64,000 nucleotides of DNA from CAVVSD01 sp963757125 (GTDB lineage: Bacteria; Actinomycetota; Thermoleophilia; Solirubrobacterales; Solirubrobacteraceae): assembly GCA_963757125.1 (NCBI GenBank), contig CAVWQP010000003.1:186001-250000 (forward strand), in the 5' to 3' direction. The notes beneath the pieces were generated by a model that was not told where the DNA came from, did not search any database, and saw only the letters and a list, made by a program, of their open reading frames with translations. A program made the position numbers and the translations under genes. Of the stretch, positions 24,450 to 33,198 are shown in pieces; position 1 is the first letter of the stretch, and every line of letters begins with the position of its first letter.

Positions 24450-24904
24450 CCGTCCGCGAGCTCGCCCCGGGCGAGACCGGCCTGGCCGTCGAGGCGCTGC
24501 GCGCGCTGCGCCCGCACCACGACGACCGCGACGCGCTCGTCGCCCGCATCGACGACGTCCAGCGCGCCGAGGGCTATCGGATCGTCGCCGCGTTCGAGCC
24601 CGGGATCGAGCAGGCGCGCGGCGTCGCGGGCTTCCGCATCGGACACAACCTCGCCTGGGGTCGCTTCCTGTACGTCGACGACCTCTCGACGGTCGCCGAG
24701 GCCCGCGGCCGCGGGCACGCCGGCCGGCTCCTCGCCTGGGTCGCCGAGGAGGCGGCTCGCCAGGGCTGCGACTCCGTCGAGCTCGACTCAGGCGTCGGGC
24801 CCGACCGCCAGGACGCCCACCGCCGCTACTTCGACAGCGGCATGCGGATCGCGTCGTACCACTTCACCTGGGCGCCCCGGCTGTGGACGCGCCCGGCCGC
24901 GTGA
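24446..24904 (+). CDS. GNAT-family N-acetyltransferase
   Basis: 152 residues: VRELAPGETGLAVEALRALR, then LYVDDLSTVAEARGRGHAGR (acetyl-CoA loop RGRGHAG) and VELDSGVGPDRQDAHRRYFD followed by IASYHFTW. This arrangement is the standard GNAT fold; the acceptor is unknown. GTG start overlaps the moaD-moaE stop (GTGA). Its last 41 bp overlap the convergent WS/DGAT gene. Confidence 0.85.
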   Translation: MTVRELAPGETGLAVEALRALRPHHDDRDALVARIDDVQRAEGYRIVAAFEPGIEQARGVAGFRIGHNLAWGRFLYVDDLSTVAEARGRGHAGRLLAWVAEEAARQGCDSVELDSGVGPDRQDAHRRYFDSGMRIASYHFTWAPRLWTRPAA

Positions 24905-26207
24905 CGCGTAGGCCGTCGAGCGCGGCCTCGAGATCGCGGGCGATCTCGACGAGGTCTCCGACGACGGCCGCGTCGGCCATCAGCCCGATCCCGACGCGAC
25001 CTGCGTAGGAGATCGCGCCGACCGTGATGCCGTGCCCGTCGGGGACCGGCACCGCGGGATGCACCGCCGCGACCCGGCGGCCCATGAGGTAGAGCGGCAC
25101 CTGCGGGCCGGGGACGTTGGAGACGACGACGTCGAACGCCGCCAGCCGCAGCGCTGCGCGTGCCGCGAACGCCCGGCCGCGCCGGGGCAGCAGCGCGAGC
25201 GACTCGGTCAGGCCGGCGACCGGGGTGGCGTGACCGGCGTTCTTCGCGCGCGCCGTGCGCGCTGCGATGAGGGCCAGTGCCGCGGCCGGATCGCGCTCGG
25301 CGACGGGCAGCGACACGACGATGAACGACAGCCGGTTGCCGAGCTCGGAGGGCGCGTCGCGCACGCTCACGGGGACGAGCGCCTTCAGGTTCTCGTGCGC
25401 CTCCCCGCGCCGGCGCAGCGCCGCGCCGAGCGCGACGGAGGTCGCGGCGAGCAGCACGTCGTTGACCGTGGCGTCCTCTGCTCTGCCCGCCTCGCGCACC
25501 GCATCCAGGCCGGCGTCCGCATAGGCGACGACACGCCGACCGCCGGGCCCGCGATCCAGCGAGGCGCCTGCAGCCGGACGCAGCAGATCGCGCAGCACGC
25601 CGCCGGTGTCGCGCGGGTCGCCCATGCCGAGGCCGCGCGCCGCGCCGGCCGCCGATGCCACCCGCGACCGGGCCGCCAGCAGCGCCGCGCGCCCCGGGCC
25701 CGTCCGCCGCGGACGCCAGGACGACGGCGGATCGGGGATCGGGTCGGGCTCTGCGTCGAGCAGCAGCGCCGCCACCTCGACCGCGGCGATGCCGTCGACG
25801 AGCGCATGGTGGATCTGGCCGACGAGCGCCCAGCCGCCGCCCGCGAGGCCGTCGACGATGCACATCCGCCACAGCGGCCGGGTGGGGTCCAGCGGCGCGG
25901 AGAGCAGCACGCCTGCCGCCGCACGAAGCTCGCCCTGACCGCCGGGCGCCGGGAGCGCGAACGCGTCGACGTGGTGCGCGATGTCGAACGCCGGGTCGTC
26001 CTCCCACCGGCGCGCGCCGGCGGCGAGCGTCGTCGCGACGAGCCGGCGGCGCAGCTGCGGCACGCGATCCAGGCGGGCGGCGAGGTGCCGGCGCAGCCCG
26101 CCGAGCGGGGGTGCGGGGCCGTCGAGGCGAATCGTCCACCCCACGTGCAGCGGCGCGCCGTGCGTGTCGAGGTCGAGGAACGCACCATCCAGGGCACGGG
26201 GGAACAC
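24864..26207 (-). CDS. Wax ester synthase/diacylglycerol acyltransferase (WS/DGAT)
   Basis: 447 residues. GQIHHALVDGIAAVE is the HHxxxDG catalytic motif near residue 135, preceded by PLWRMCIVDGLAGG; the C-terminal half contains LGNRLSFIVVSLPV, VVSNVPGPQVPLYLMGR and GITVGAISYAGRVGIGL, the family's PLW, NVPGP and ND-type motifs. It esterifies fatty alcohols or diacylglycerol with acyl-CoA at the membrane or lipid body. Fatty alcohol could come from the reductase at 16.2-18.5 kb. GTG start at 26207 with TAGACT 6 nt upstream. Confidence 0.92.
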   Translation of the reverse strand: MFPRALDGAFLDLDTHGAPLHVGWTIRLDGPAPPLGGLRRHLAARLDRVPQLRRRLVATTLAAGARRWEDDPAFDIAHHVDAFALPAPGGQGELRAAAGVLLSAPLDPTRPLWRMCIVDGLAGGGWALVGQIHHALVDGIAAVEVAALLLDAEPDPIPDPPSSWRPRRTGPGRAALLAARSRVASAAGAARGLGMGDPRDTGGVLRDLLRPAAGASLDRGPGGRRVVAYADAGLDAVREAGRAEDATVNDVLLAATSVALGAALRRRGEAHENLKALVPVSVRDAPSELGNRLSFIVVSLPVAERDPAAALALIAARTARAKNAGHATPVAGLTESLALLPRRGRAFAARAALRLAAFDVVVSNVPGPQVPLYLMGRRVAAVHPAVPVPDGHGITVGAISYAGRVGIGLMADAAVVGDLVEIARDLEAALDGLRVTRPGASTAGAPR

Positions 26208-26213
26208 CGCGCG

Positions 26214-26219
26214 AGTCTA
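26214..26219 (-). promoter_or_regulatory. -10 element of leaderless WS/DGAT promoter
   Basis: Minus-strand TAGACT ends 6 nt before the GTG at 26207. Hexamer and spacing equal those in front of larB. Confidence 0.55.
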
Positions 26220-26258
26220 CGTCGGCATTGACAAGGGGAGATCCTTGGGAGGGAGGAG

Positions 26259-26952
26259 ATGCGACACCGGCACGACCCCGACGCACCGCCGAAGGCCAAC
26301 CCGCTGGAGATCCTGGGAGCTTGGCTGCGGATCTGGACGCCGCCCCGCGACGTCGAGATCCCGCCCGTGCCGCGGCGCGGCGTCGCGCTCGTCGTCGCCG
26401 GCGTGGTCGTCGCCGTCGCGCTCGTCGTGCTCGTCATCGGCCCGGCGGTGAACTCGAGCAAGCAGGAGGACGCCGACCGCCGCGCCAAGGCCGAGGCGAC
26501 GGCGAAGGAGCGGCGCGACGCGACCGCGCGCCGCGACCAGCGCGCCCGCACCGGCGGCGTCCCCGAGCTCGCGCCCGCCGACACCACGGCCGCGAGGCAC
26601 ACGCTCGTCGCCGACGTCGAGAAGGCGATCACGACCGACGCCAACGCGCGCTTCGCCGCGGGCACCGTCGGATCGCGCACGAAGTCGACGACCTGCGACC
26701 CCTTCCTCGGCGGCACGCCCGCGGAGGACGACCTGTCGAAGCTCGTCGGCGTCTACGACTGCACGGCCCTCATCCGCGAGATCAAGGGCGAGGGCAGCGC
26801 GGGTAGGTTGGGCTACCCGTTCAGGGCGGTCCTCGACTTCCGCGCCGCGTCGTGGGCGTTCTGCAAGGTCAACCCGATCCCGAGCGAGCAGAGCCTGCCC
26901 GACCCGCGCACGATCGTGCCCGCTCCCGAAGGCCTGTCAGAGCCCCAGCTAG
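26259..26952 (+). CDS. Membrane-anchored protein of unknown function (3' end uncertain)
   Basis: I do not recognise this family. The N-terminus (residues 1-42) is charged and contains EILGAWLRIWTPPRDVEIPP; one membrane helix follows at about 43-67 (GVALVVAGVVVAVALVVLVI), then a charged coiled segment rich in Lys/Arg/Ala and an extracytoplasmic domain with CDPFLGGTP and YDCTALI, two Cys that could pair. The frame has no stop before it enters the antisense of the MFS gene; a TAG at 26950 in the next frame is the likely true end, so one extra base near 26900 is suspected. The start ATG has GGGAGGAG immediately adjacent, closer than ideal. Confidence 0.55.
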
Positions 26953-28256
26953 GGGACGTGCGGCAACGTCGGCGCGGCGGCGACCTCGGACATCGCGACC
27001 GTCCCGACCTCGGCGAGCGGCACGTCGATGACCGCCAGCGGATGGTCGGCGCGGAGCGCCACGACGTCGCGGGTCTCACGGCGCAGGACCCACCAGGTGC
27101 CGCCCAGGAGGACGACGATGAGGACCCCGAATCCGGCCGTCGCGAACGCCACGCGGGGCGTGAAGACCTGCGCCAGGACGCCGCCCAGCATGAAGCCCAC
27201 CCCGGGCGCAGCGGTGGCGATGGCCTCGAAGAAGCCCGCGACCCTCGCCTGCATGTCGTCGCGCACGGCCTCCTGGATCGCCGTGACGACGACGACCCAC
27301 TGCATGCCGTTGCCGATGCCGCCGAGCACCGCCGCCGCTGCGGCGGGACCGAGCGACGGGGCGGCCGCCATGCCGACGTAGGCGAACCCGATGATCACGG
27401 TCGAGCCGGCGATGAGCACCGGGAGCGGGCGCGAGTGCACGCGCGCGAACAGGAGGCTCCCGATGATCACGCCCGCTCCCCAGGCGGTCAGCAGCGTCCC
27501 GTAGGTCGCGTCGCCCCCGCCCAGGCTCTCCTTCGCGTAGACGATCTCGATCGGCGAGGCCATCGTGAAGAGCACCAGCAGCAGGGCCTCGCCGAGCACG
27601 AGCGGGCGGACGACGGGGTGGGCCGCGACGTAGGCCGCGCCGGCGCGGAGACGGACGAGCCAGGGGGTCTCGTCCACGTGCCCGGCGGGGAGGCCGCGCG
27701 AGGTGCCCATGAGGACGGCGCAGATCGCGAAGATCACCGCGGTGATCTCGATGAGCGTCGGGACGCTCGTGCCCGCGACGAGGAACCCCGCCAACGCCGG
27801 GCCCACGATGCTCATCGACGAGAAGCCCAGGTTCAGGACCGCGTTGCCCTGGCGCAGGATGCCTTCGGGCTCGAGCACCGCGACCGTGGCGGAGCGGGTC
27901 ACGGCCCTCCCGGTGGCGGCGATCGTCCCGTCGAAGAACGCCAGCGCGCAGACGAGCGGCACCCACGGGTCGCGCGCGACGATCGAGAGGACCGCGAACG
28001 CCACGGCCTCCGTCGTGTAGAGCGCGGCCAGGCACTTGCCCACGGGGAGGCGCTCGGCGCGGACGGCGAGCGCCGGCACGAGGAGGCTCGGGAGGAACTT
28101 CGCCGAGAAGAAGAGCGTCGCCGTCGCGAGGGCGCTCCCGGTCTGGTCGTAGACGAGGACGGCGAGCGCGACCGTCGCCATCCAGTCGCAGAGCTCGTTG
28201 AGCGTGTAGCCGACCGCGAGGCGCCGGAACGCGGGAATTCCTAGAGCAGTTCGCAT
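26949..28256 (-). CDS. MFS transporter (enterobactin exporter/EntS-like)
   Basis: 435 residues with about twelve hydrophobic helices. The start FRRLAVGYTLNELCDWMATVA and the ATLFFSAKFLPSLLVPALAV segment resemble the MFS_3 (EntS/macrolide efflux) group; GIGNGMQWVVVVTAIQEAVRDDMQARV is a typical mid-protein loop of these carriers. Efflux of a small molecule across the inner membrane is likely; no siderophore genes are adjacent. ATG at 28256. The stop TAG at 26949-26951 abuts the preceding convergent gene. Confidence 0.85.
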   Translation of the reverse strand: MRTALGIPAFRRLAVGYTLNELCDWMATVALAVLVYDQTGSALATATLFFSAKFLPSLLVPALAVRAERLPVGKCLAALYTTEAVAFAVLSIVARDPWVPLVCALAFFDGTIAATGRAVTRSATVAVLEPEGILRQGNAVLNLGFSSMSIVGPALAGFLVAGTSVPTLIEITAVIFAICAVLMGTSRGLPAGHVDETPWLVRLRAGAAYVAAHPVVRPLVLGEALLLVLFTMASPIEIVYAKESLGGGDATYGTLLTAWGAGVIIGSLLFARVHSRPLPVLIAGSTVIIGFAYVGMAAAPSLGPAAAAAVLGGIGNGMQWVVVVTAIQEAVRDDMQARVAGFFEAIATAAPGVGFMLGGVLAQVFTPRVAFATAGFGVLIVVLLGGTWWVLRRETRDVVALRADHPLAVIDVPLAEVGTVAMSEVAAAPTLPHVP

Positions 28257-28441
28257 ACCTGACGGCGCGGCACGCTAACGCGCTCGCGGAGCGCTTGAGT
28301 CCTCGCCCCACCGCTGGACGTATGTTGCAGTACCACCCATTCAGGCAGTGCTCTACGCTACGCCATGCGTCCAGGGGGACGCTGCTGCTGTCAAGTGCTG
28401 AAACAGGGGGCAAACGTGGCCTGGAAGAGCTAGTCGTCTAC

Positions 28442-28498
28442 GTGTGAGCGCGGCTGGGGACGGACATTCGTCCCCGCCGCAGCTCCCAACGCTCACGT
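28442..28498 (+). ncRNA. Structured 5' leader hairpin ahead of the HD-GYP gene
   Basis: Inside the 270-bp non-coding stretch 28257-28526. Nested pairing: outer GTGAGCG (28444-28450) with CGCTCAC (28490-28496), inner GCGGC/GCCGC and a perfect GGGGACG (28456-28462) with CGTCCCC (28469-28475) closing a 6-nt GACATT loop. It ends about 30 nt before the GTG start. No gene precedes it on this strand, so it is not a terminator for an upstream gene. It does not fit the c-di-GMP-I riboswitch consensus that I know. Function unknown. Confidence 0.4.
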
Positions 28499-28526
28499 CA
28501 GCCTGAACCGTGCCGATGAGCAGGGC

Positions 28527-29897
28527 GTGTCACGTGAGCGCCCCGTCTATGCGATGAGCCTGTGTGTCGGGCTCGCCGTCGTGCTCCTCGGGTACTTCGT
28601 CGCACCGCGTGGATCCTGGGATCCCGCGATCCTCATCGTCGCCGCGCCGCTCGTCATCGCGGCCGACATGCTGGACATCCAGATCGGGAAGTCGCGCGTC
28701 TCGGGCGCGTTCCTGGGTCTGCTCCTCGCAGCAGCGCTGCTCGGCCCCGTCCAGGCGGCCGTCCTCGGCCTGGTGTCGATCGCCATCGACGCCGTCCGGA
28801 CACGCGCGCGCTTCGCGAACACGTGCTCCAACCTCGCCGCGTTCGCCGCCTTCCCGCTGTTCGGCGGCATCGCGATGCACGCCGTGGCGGACGCGATGGG
28901 CGCATCGATCGCCGACGGCGAGTTCGCCCTCGCGGTGGTCGCGTTCTCCGTCGTCGCGACGCTGACGAACTTCTCGATCTTCGTCTTCACCGGCAGGATG
29001 ATCCGCGGCGACGGGTTCCTGTTCGAGTTCAAGACGATGTTCCTGCCGATCATCCCGTCGGAGCTCGCGATGATGCTGCTCGCGAGCCTCATCGTCTTCG
29101 CCTACGCGCACGCGGGGATCTTCATCCTCGGGATGCTGGTGGCGCTGTTCTTCCTCTACATCTGGCTCATGCGCGAGCTGCTGCTCTCGCAGACTCGCGC
29201 CCAGCAGCTCGACGAGCGTGGCCGCCAGCTCGCGTCGCTGCAGGTGGGCGTGCTGACCGCGATGCTCAAGACGCTCGCGCTGCGCGACCACATGACGGCA
29301 CGTCACTCAGCGGCCGTCGCGCGCTACTCCCGGGCCCTGGCCCGCGAGGCCGGGTGCTCCGAGCAGGAGCAGGACCTCGTCCACACCGCCGGCCTGCTGC
29401 ACGACATCGGCAAGTTCATCTTCCCCGACCGCATCCTCCTGGCCGACTCGCGTCTGACGGACGAGGACTGGGAGATCGTGAAGTGCCACCCGTACCAGGG
29501 GGCGAAGATCGTCCGCAACGTCGAGGGCTACGGCCCGGTGGCGGACATCATCCTCGGCCACCACGAGCGCTGGGACGGCAAGGGCTATCCGCGCGGCGTG
29601 GTCGGGGACCAGATCCCGCTGCTGTCGCGCATGATCTCGATCGCCGACACGTACGACGTCATGACGGCCCGCGACTCCTACCGCAAGCCCGTCTCGCGCG
29701 CCGAGGCCATCATCGAGCTGCAGCGGGTCGCCGGAGCCCAGCTCGACGCGCACCTCGTCGGGCTGTTCGTCGAGATGGTCGAGCGCGGCGACCTCATCTT
29801 CCGCCACGGCGACGATGCCGACTTCGACGCCGAGCTGGACTTCGAGCGCCGCGTCATCGAGTACGCCGCGCCGCGCACCGAGGCCATCGCCGCTTAA
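28527..29897 (+). CDS. Membrane-bound HD-GYP domain protein (putative c-di-GMP phosphodiesterase)
   Basis: 456 residues. Residues 1-215 form a sensor-like membrane domain with about seven helices (MASE-type appearance), followed by a short coiled linker QTRAQQLDERGRQLASLQ. The HD-GYP domain covers about 245-410: LRDHMTARHSAAVARYS, GLLHDIGKF (HD pair), HHERWDGKGYPRGV (GYP motif) and ISIADTYDVMTA. Such domains hydrolyse c-di-GMP, or act on other cyclic nucleotides. GTG at 28527. The TAA stop forms part of the -10 hexamer of the next gene. Confidence 0.9.
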   Translation: MSRERPVYAMSLCVGLAVVLLGYFVAPRGSWDPAILIVAAPLVIAADMLDIQIGKSRVSGAFLGLLLAAALLGPVQAAVLGLVSIAIDAVRTRARFANTCSNLAAFAAFPLFGGIAMHAVADAMGASIADGEFALAVVAFSVVATLTNFSIFVFTGRMIRGDGFLFEFKTMFLPIIPSELAMMLLASLIVFAYAHAGIFILGMLVALFFLYIWLMRELLLSQTRAQQLDERGRQLASLQVGVLTAMLKTLALRDHMTARHSAAVARYSRALAREAGCSEQEQDLVHTAGLLHDIGKFIFPDRILLADSRLTDEDWEIVKCHPYQGAKIVRNVEGYGPVADIILGHHERWDGKGYPRGVVGDQIPLLSRMISIADTYDVMTARDSYRKPVSRAEAIIELQRVAGAQLDAHLVGLFVEMVERGDLIFRHGDDADFDAELDFERRVIEYAAPRTEAIAA

Positions 29898-29900
29898 CGT
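29895..29900 (+). promoter_or_regulatory. -10 element overlapping a stop codon
   Basis: TAACGT: its first three bases are the stop codon of the HD-GYP gene, and it ends 7 nt before the GTG of the MBL gene. A leaderless promoter at the gene junction is likely. Confidence 0.5.
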
Positions 29901-29907
29901 TCGCCGC

Positions 29908-30681
29908 GTGAGCGGCGACCCGGCCGACATCCTGGCTGCGCGCGACATCGCGGTCGTGCGCGCGGACAACCCGTCGCCCTACACGCTCGAGGGCACGAAC
30001 ACGTGGTTCGTCGGTCGCGATCCGTGCTGGATCGTCGACCCCGGGCCCGACCTGCCCGAGCACGTCGACGCCGTCGTCCGGGAGGCGCAGGCGCGAGGCG
30101 GCGTCGGCGGGATCGCCCTCACCCACGGGCACCTCGACCATGCCGGCGCCGTCGCGCCGCTGCGCGAGCGCGCCGGCGCCCCCGCGCCGGCGACACGCGA
30201 CGACGGCGACGTGCTCGGGCCGCTGACGGTCGTGGCGACCGGCGGCCACGCGCCCGACCACGTCGTGTTCGTCACGGGCGACGTGGCGTTCACCGGCGAC
30301 GCGGTGCTCGGGCGCGGCAGCGTCTTCGTCGCGCCCGGACCCGGCTCGCTGCGCGGCTACCTGGATGCGCTCGTCCGACTCCGCGATCTCGGCCTCGTCC
30401 TGCTGTGCCCCGGGCACGGGCCGCCGATCACCGATCCGACGGAGCGCCTGGACGGGTACGTGTCGCACCGCCTCGAGCGCGAGCGCGCACTCGTGGCGGC
30501 GCTGGAGGACGGGCTGCGCAGCGTCGACGACCTGCTCGACCGCGTCTGGGCCGACGCGCCCTCCGGCCTGCGCATGGCGGCGACGATCACGCTCGCCTCG
30601 CACCTCGGCAAGCTCGACGAGGAGGGACGGCTGCCGGACGGCGTCGAGGAGCCGGTGCTGCCTACGCTGCCGACGGTGTGA
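29908..30681 (+). CDS. Metallo-beta-lactamase fold hydrolase (LACTB2-like)
   Basis: 257 residues. TNTWFVGRDPCWIVDPGP opens the fold; LTHGHLDHAGAV is the HxHxDH metal motif; VTGDVAFTGDAVLGRG and LCPGHGPPI supply the later Asp and His ligands. A C-terminal winged-helix-like tail (SVDDLLDRVW, ATITLASHLGKLDEEGRL) is characteristic of the LACTB2/endoribonuclease-like group. Thioester, phosphodiester or RNA substrates are possible. Its 3' end overlaps the convergent dehydrogenase by 20 bp. Confidence 0.88.
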   Translation: MSGDPADILAARDIAVVRADNPSPYTLEGTNTWFVGRDPCWIVDPGPDLPEHVDAVVREAQARGGVGGIALTHGHLDHAGAVAPLRERAGAPAPATRDDGDVLGPLTVVATGGHAPDHVVFVTGDVAFTGDAVLGRGSVFVAPGPGSLRGYLDALVRLRDLGLVLLCPGHGPPITDPTERLDGYVSHRLERERALVAALEDGLRSVDDLLDRVWADAPSGLRMAATITLASHLGKLDEEGRLPDGVEEPVLPTLPTV

Positions 30682-31732
30682 CCGCCGCGGCGCCCTCGGC
30701 GACGCGGCGCCTGGCGATCCGCATCGCGGCCTCCAGCGGCGTGATGGACGCGGCGGCCGCCTCCGCCAGCACGAGGCGGACGGTGTCGCCGATCCGCAGC
30801 ACGTCGGCGCGCGCCTGGCGCACGTCGTAGCCCTCGGGCCGCAGCTCCACGGCGATGTTGATGATGCCGGCGGCGTTGGCGACGAAGTCCGGGATCCAGA
30901 GCACCTCGCGCGCCGCGAGCTCCTCGGCCACGTCGTCGGTCGCGAGCTGGTTGTTCGCCGCTCCGACCACGACGGGCGCCGACAGCCGGCCGATCGTGGC
31001 GTGCGAGAGGACGCCGTTCAGCGCGCACGGCGCGAACACGTCGGCGGAGACCGCGAGCGCCGCGTCGGGGTCGACCCAGCGCGCGCCGAGCCGGTCGGCG
31101 ACCTCGCGCTTGCGCGGATCGATGTCGGCGACGACGAGCTCCGCACCGGCCTTCGCGCACGCGGCCGCCAGGCGGGCGCCGACGTGTCCGAGGCCGGAGA
31201 CGACGATCCGCAGCCCGGCGAGGTCGGCCGCGCCGAGACGCTGCTGGACCGCCACGCGCATCGCGATCTCCACGCCGATCGCCGTCCACGGGCTGGGGTC
31301 GCCGGACCCGCCGTGCCGGCGCGGGCGCCCGGTCACGTAGGGCGTGCCCGTGGCGACGACCTCCATGTCACGGGTCGTCACGCCGACGTCCTCCGCCGTG
31401 AGGTACGCGCCGCCGAGTGCGTCGACCGTCTCGGCGAAGTCGCGGAGCACCGCCGTGCGCGCGCCGCGGCGCGAGAGCGCGTCGGCCGACGGGAGCATGA
31501 TGACGCCCTTGCCGCCGCCCATCGGCAGGCCTGCGGCCGCGGCCTTGAACGTCATCGCGCGGGCCAGGCGCATCGCGTCGGCGACGGCCGCCTCGGTGCC
31601 GTCGTAGACCCACATCCGGCATCCGCCGAGCCCCGGGCCGCGCGCGGTCGAGTGGACCGCGACCATCGTCGGCAGCCCGGAGCGCCGGCCGCGGCGGACC
31701 AGCAGCTGCTCGTGCTCGAAGTCCGGGGTCAG
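30662..31732 (-). CDS. Glu/Leu/Phe/Val dehydrogenase (leucine-dehydrogenase-like)
   Basis: About 356 residues. GPGLGGCRMWVYDG and MTFKAAAAGLPMGGGKGVIM carry the substrate and catalytic lysines; VVSGLGHVGARLA is the NAD loop; PCALNGVLS and VGAANNQLAT are conserved in this family. It oxidatively deaminates branched-chain or aromatic amino acids. The first ordinary start is ATG at 31666, but the preceding codons read PDFEHEQLLVRRGRRSGLP, the normal N-terminus of the family, so I extend to a CTG at 31732 that overlaps the sigma-factor stop (CTGA). The start is therefore uncertain by 22 residues. Confidence 0.88.
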   Translation of the reverse strand: MTPDFEHEQLLVRRGRRSGLPTMVAVHSTARGPGLGGCRMWVYDGTEAAVADAMRLARAMTFKAAAAGLPMGGGKGVIMLPSADALSRRGARTAVLRDFAETVDALGGAYLTAEDVGVTTRDMEVVATGTPYVTGRPRRHGGSGDPSPWTAIGVEIAMRVAVQQRLGAADLAGLRIVVSGLGHVGARLAAACAKAGAELVVADIDPRKREVADRLGARWVDPDAALAVSADVFAPCALNGVLSHATIGRLSAPVVVGAANNQLATDDVAEELAAREVLWIPDFVANAAGIINIAVELRPEGYDVRQARADVLRIGDTVRLVLAEAAAASITPLEAAMRIARRRVAEGAAAVTPSAA

Positions 31733-33198
31733 GGCGCGGGCGGAGCGGACAGGCCGCCGGAGCCGTTGGCCGGTGCCGACCCGGCGTCATCGTCCGGCGG
31801 TGTGGTGCTGGATGCGGCGGGCGCGGGCGCCGTGTCGGCCGTCGGCGCCGCTGCGGTGGCGGGATCGGTCGTCGACGGCTGCGCGCCGCCCACTCCCACC
31901 GTCGGGTCCTGCGTGGAGGTGGCCGGCTCGTCCGGCGCCGCGGTGCCGCCGCGTGCGTCGGCCGTCGTCAGCAGCGCTGCCGCGCCGGGGGCGTTCTCGG
32001 AGGCCGAGACCGGCTCGGAGGCCGAGGCGCTGTGCGGCGACATCGCCTCCTGATCCTTCGCCTTGGCGTGCTTGGAGTCACCGGCGGCCGACGTGGACCC
32101 GGCCGCCTCGGACTTCGGCTTGGCGAGCTGGACGGGCGGCGGGGCGAGGGTCGCGGGCTGCGACCGCACGGGCGCCGGAGCCTTCACGGGCGTCGCGGAC
32201 GCCACCTTGGCGACGGGCGTCTTCGCGGGCGGTTCGGCGACGCGATGGTGGACCTCGACGGCGCCGCCGGCGGTGATCGCGGCCGCGGAGACGATCGCGG
32301 CCACCTTCGTCGCCGTGCCCGCGCTCGTGACGATCGTGCCCACGCTGCCCGCCGCGCCGGCGGTGCCCGCGGCTGCGGCGCCCGAGCCGCCGCCGATGCC
32401 GATGAGCTGCAGGAGCGCGGAGATGGGACCGGGCGCGGCCGGCGAGAGCGCGGCGAAGCTGCGGCGCGCGAGGCGCAGCTGGTGGCGGTACTCACGACAC
32501 CCGACGCAGTCGCGCATGTGGCGGCGGGCGAGCCCGCTGGAGCGGACGCCGCGGCCGTGTGCGGAGGCCAGATCTGCGCGGACCTCGCCGCAGGCCGCGT
32601 CGCGGGCCTCGAGCGCCTCGGCGAGGCCGATGCGCGCGCGGACGAGCAGGGACTTGACGGCGGGGACGGTGACGCCGAGCGCGCCGGCGAGCTCCGCGTA
32701 GGACAGCCCCTCGAGCTCGCGCATGAGCAGCGCCGAGCGCTGCTGCTCGGGCAGGCGGCGCACGTCGTCGACGAGGCGGCGGAGGTCCTCGCGGCGCTCG
32801 GCCTCGGCGAGCGGGTCGTGCAGCGGCGTGCGCGAGACGTCCATGACGTCGGCCGGCGCCGGCGACACGCGGCGCAGCTGGTCGATGCAGCGGTTGTGGG
32901 CGACGCGGTAGAGCCAGGCGCGCAGCGTCACGGGCCGGTCGTCGGCGCGCAGCGCGCCGTACGCCCGGAGGAAGACGTCCTGGAGCGCATCCTCGGCGTC
33001 CTGCCGCGAGCCGGCGAGCATCTGCCGCGTGTACGCGTAGAGCCGCTGGCGGTAGCGATCATGGATGACGCCGAAGGCGGCCTCGTTGCCTGCGCGGAAG
33101 AGCGCGACCAACTGGTCGTCCGACCGGAGCCGCAGCAGCGGGGTCGAGACGGAGAGCCGGCCGAGGCCGGCGGGAGCTTGGAGTGCCGAGGCTTCCAC
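31729..33198 (-). CDS. ECF sigma factor fused to zinc-finger/transmembrane anti-sigma-like module
   Basis: 489 residues. Residues about 25-95 are sigma region 2 (LFRAGNEAAFGVIHDRYRQR, DAEDALQDVFLRAY, LRAWLYRVAHNRCIDQLRR) and about 130-190 region 4 (LPEQQRSALLMRELEGLSYA, VKSLLVRARIGL). A HMRDCVGC motif near residue 230 is the HxxxCxxC zinc anti-sigma signature. A small hydrophobic segment (about 275-305) and a 180-residue Pro/Ala/Ser/Thr-rich tail follow. One chain thus seems to hold a sigma factor, its restraining zinc domain, and a membrane/cell-wall tail. GTG at 33198, preceded by AAGGAAG at 5 nt. Confidence 0.85.
   Translation of the reverse strand: MEASALQAPAGLGRLSVSTPLLRLRSDDQLVALFRAGNEAAFGVIHDRYRQRLYAYTRQMLAGSRQDAEDALQDVFLRAYGALRADDRPVTLRAWLYRVAHNRCIDQLRRVSPAPADVMDVSRTPLHDPLAEAERREDLRRLVDDVRRLPEQQRSALLMRELEGLSYAELAGALGVTVPAVKSLLVRARIGLAEALEARDAACGEVRADLASAHGRGVRSSGLARRHMRDCVGCREYRHQLRLARRSFAALSPAAPGPISALLQLIGIGGGSGAAAAGTAGAAGSVGTIVTSAGTATKVAAIVSAAAITAGGAVEVHHRVAEPPAKTPVAKVASATPVKAPAPVRSQPATLAPPPVQLAKPKSEAAGSTSAAGDSKHAKAKDQEAMSPHSASASEPVSASENAPGAAALLTTADARGGTAAPDEPATSTQDPTVGVGGAQPSTTDPATAAAPTADTAPAPAASSTTPPDDDAGSAPANGSGGLSAPPAP

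Noticed and set aside
26228..26233. Consensus TTGACA as -35 for the 26259 gene
   Set aside because: No -10-like hexamer 16-18 bp downstream; the space is GGGAGG purine-rich. Probably chance.
26953..28244. Continuation of the 26259 frame across the MFS gene as a 660-residue protein
   Set aside because: After about residue 230 the sequence becomes low-complexity Arg/Gly/His antisense of a well-supported MFS transporter. A lost stop by an extra base is simpler.
28400..28440. CAGGGGGCAAACGTGG as a c-di-GMP-I riboswitch core before the HD-GYP gene
   Set aside because: Only a few bases of the consensus match; the second helix and the GAAA/receptor features are not present. Kept only as an unclassified leader structure.
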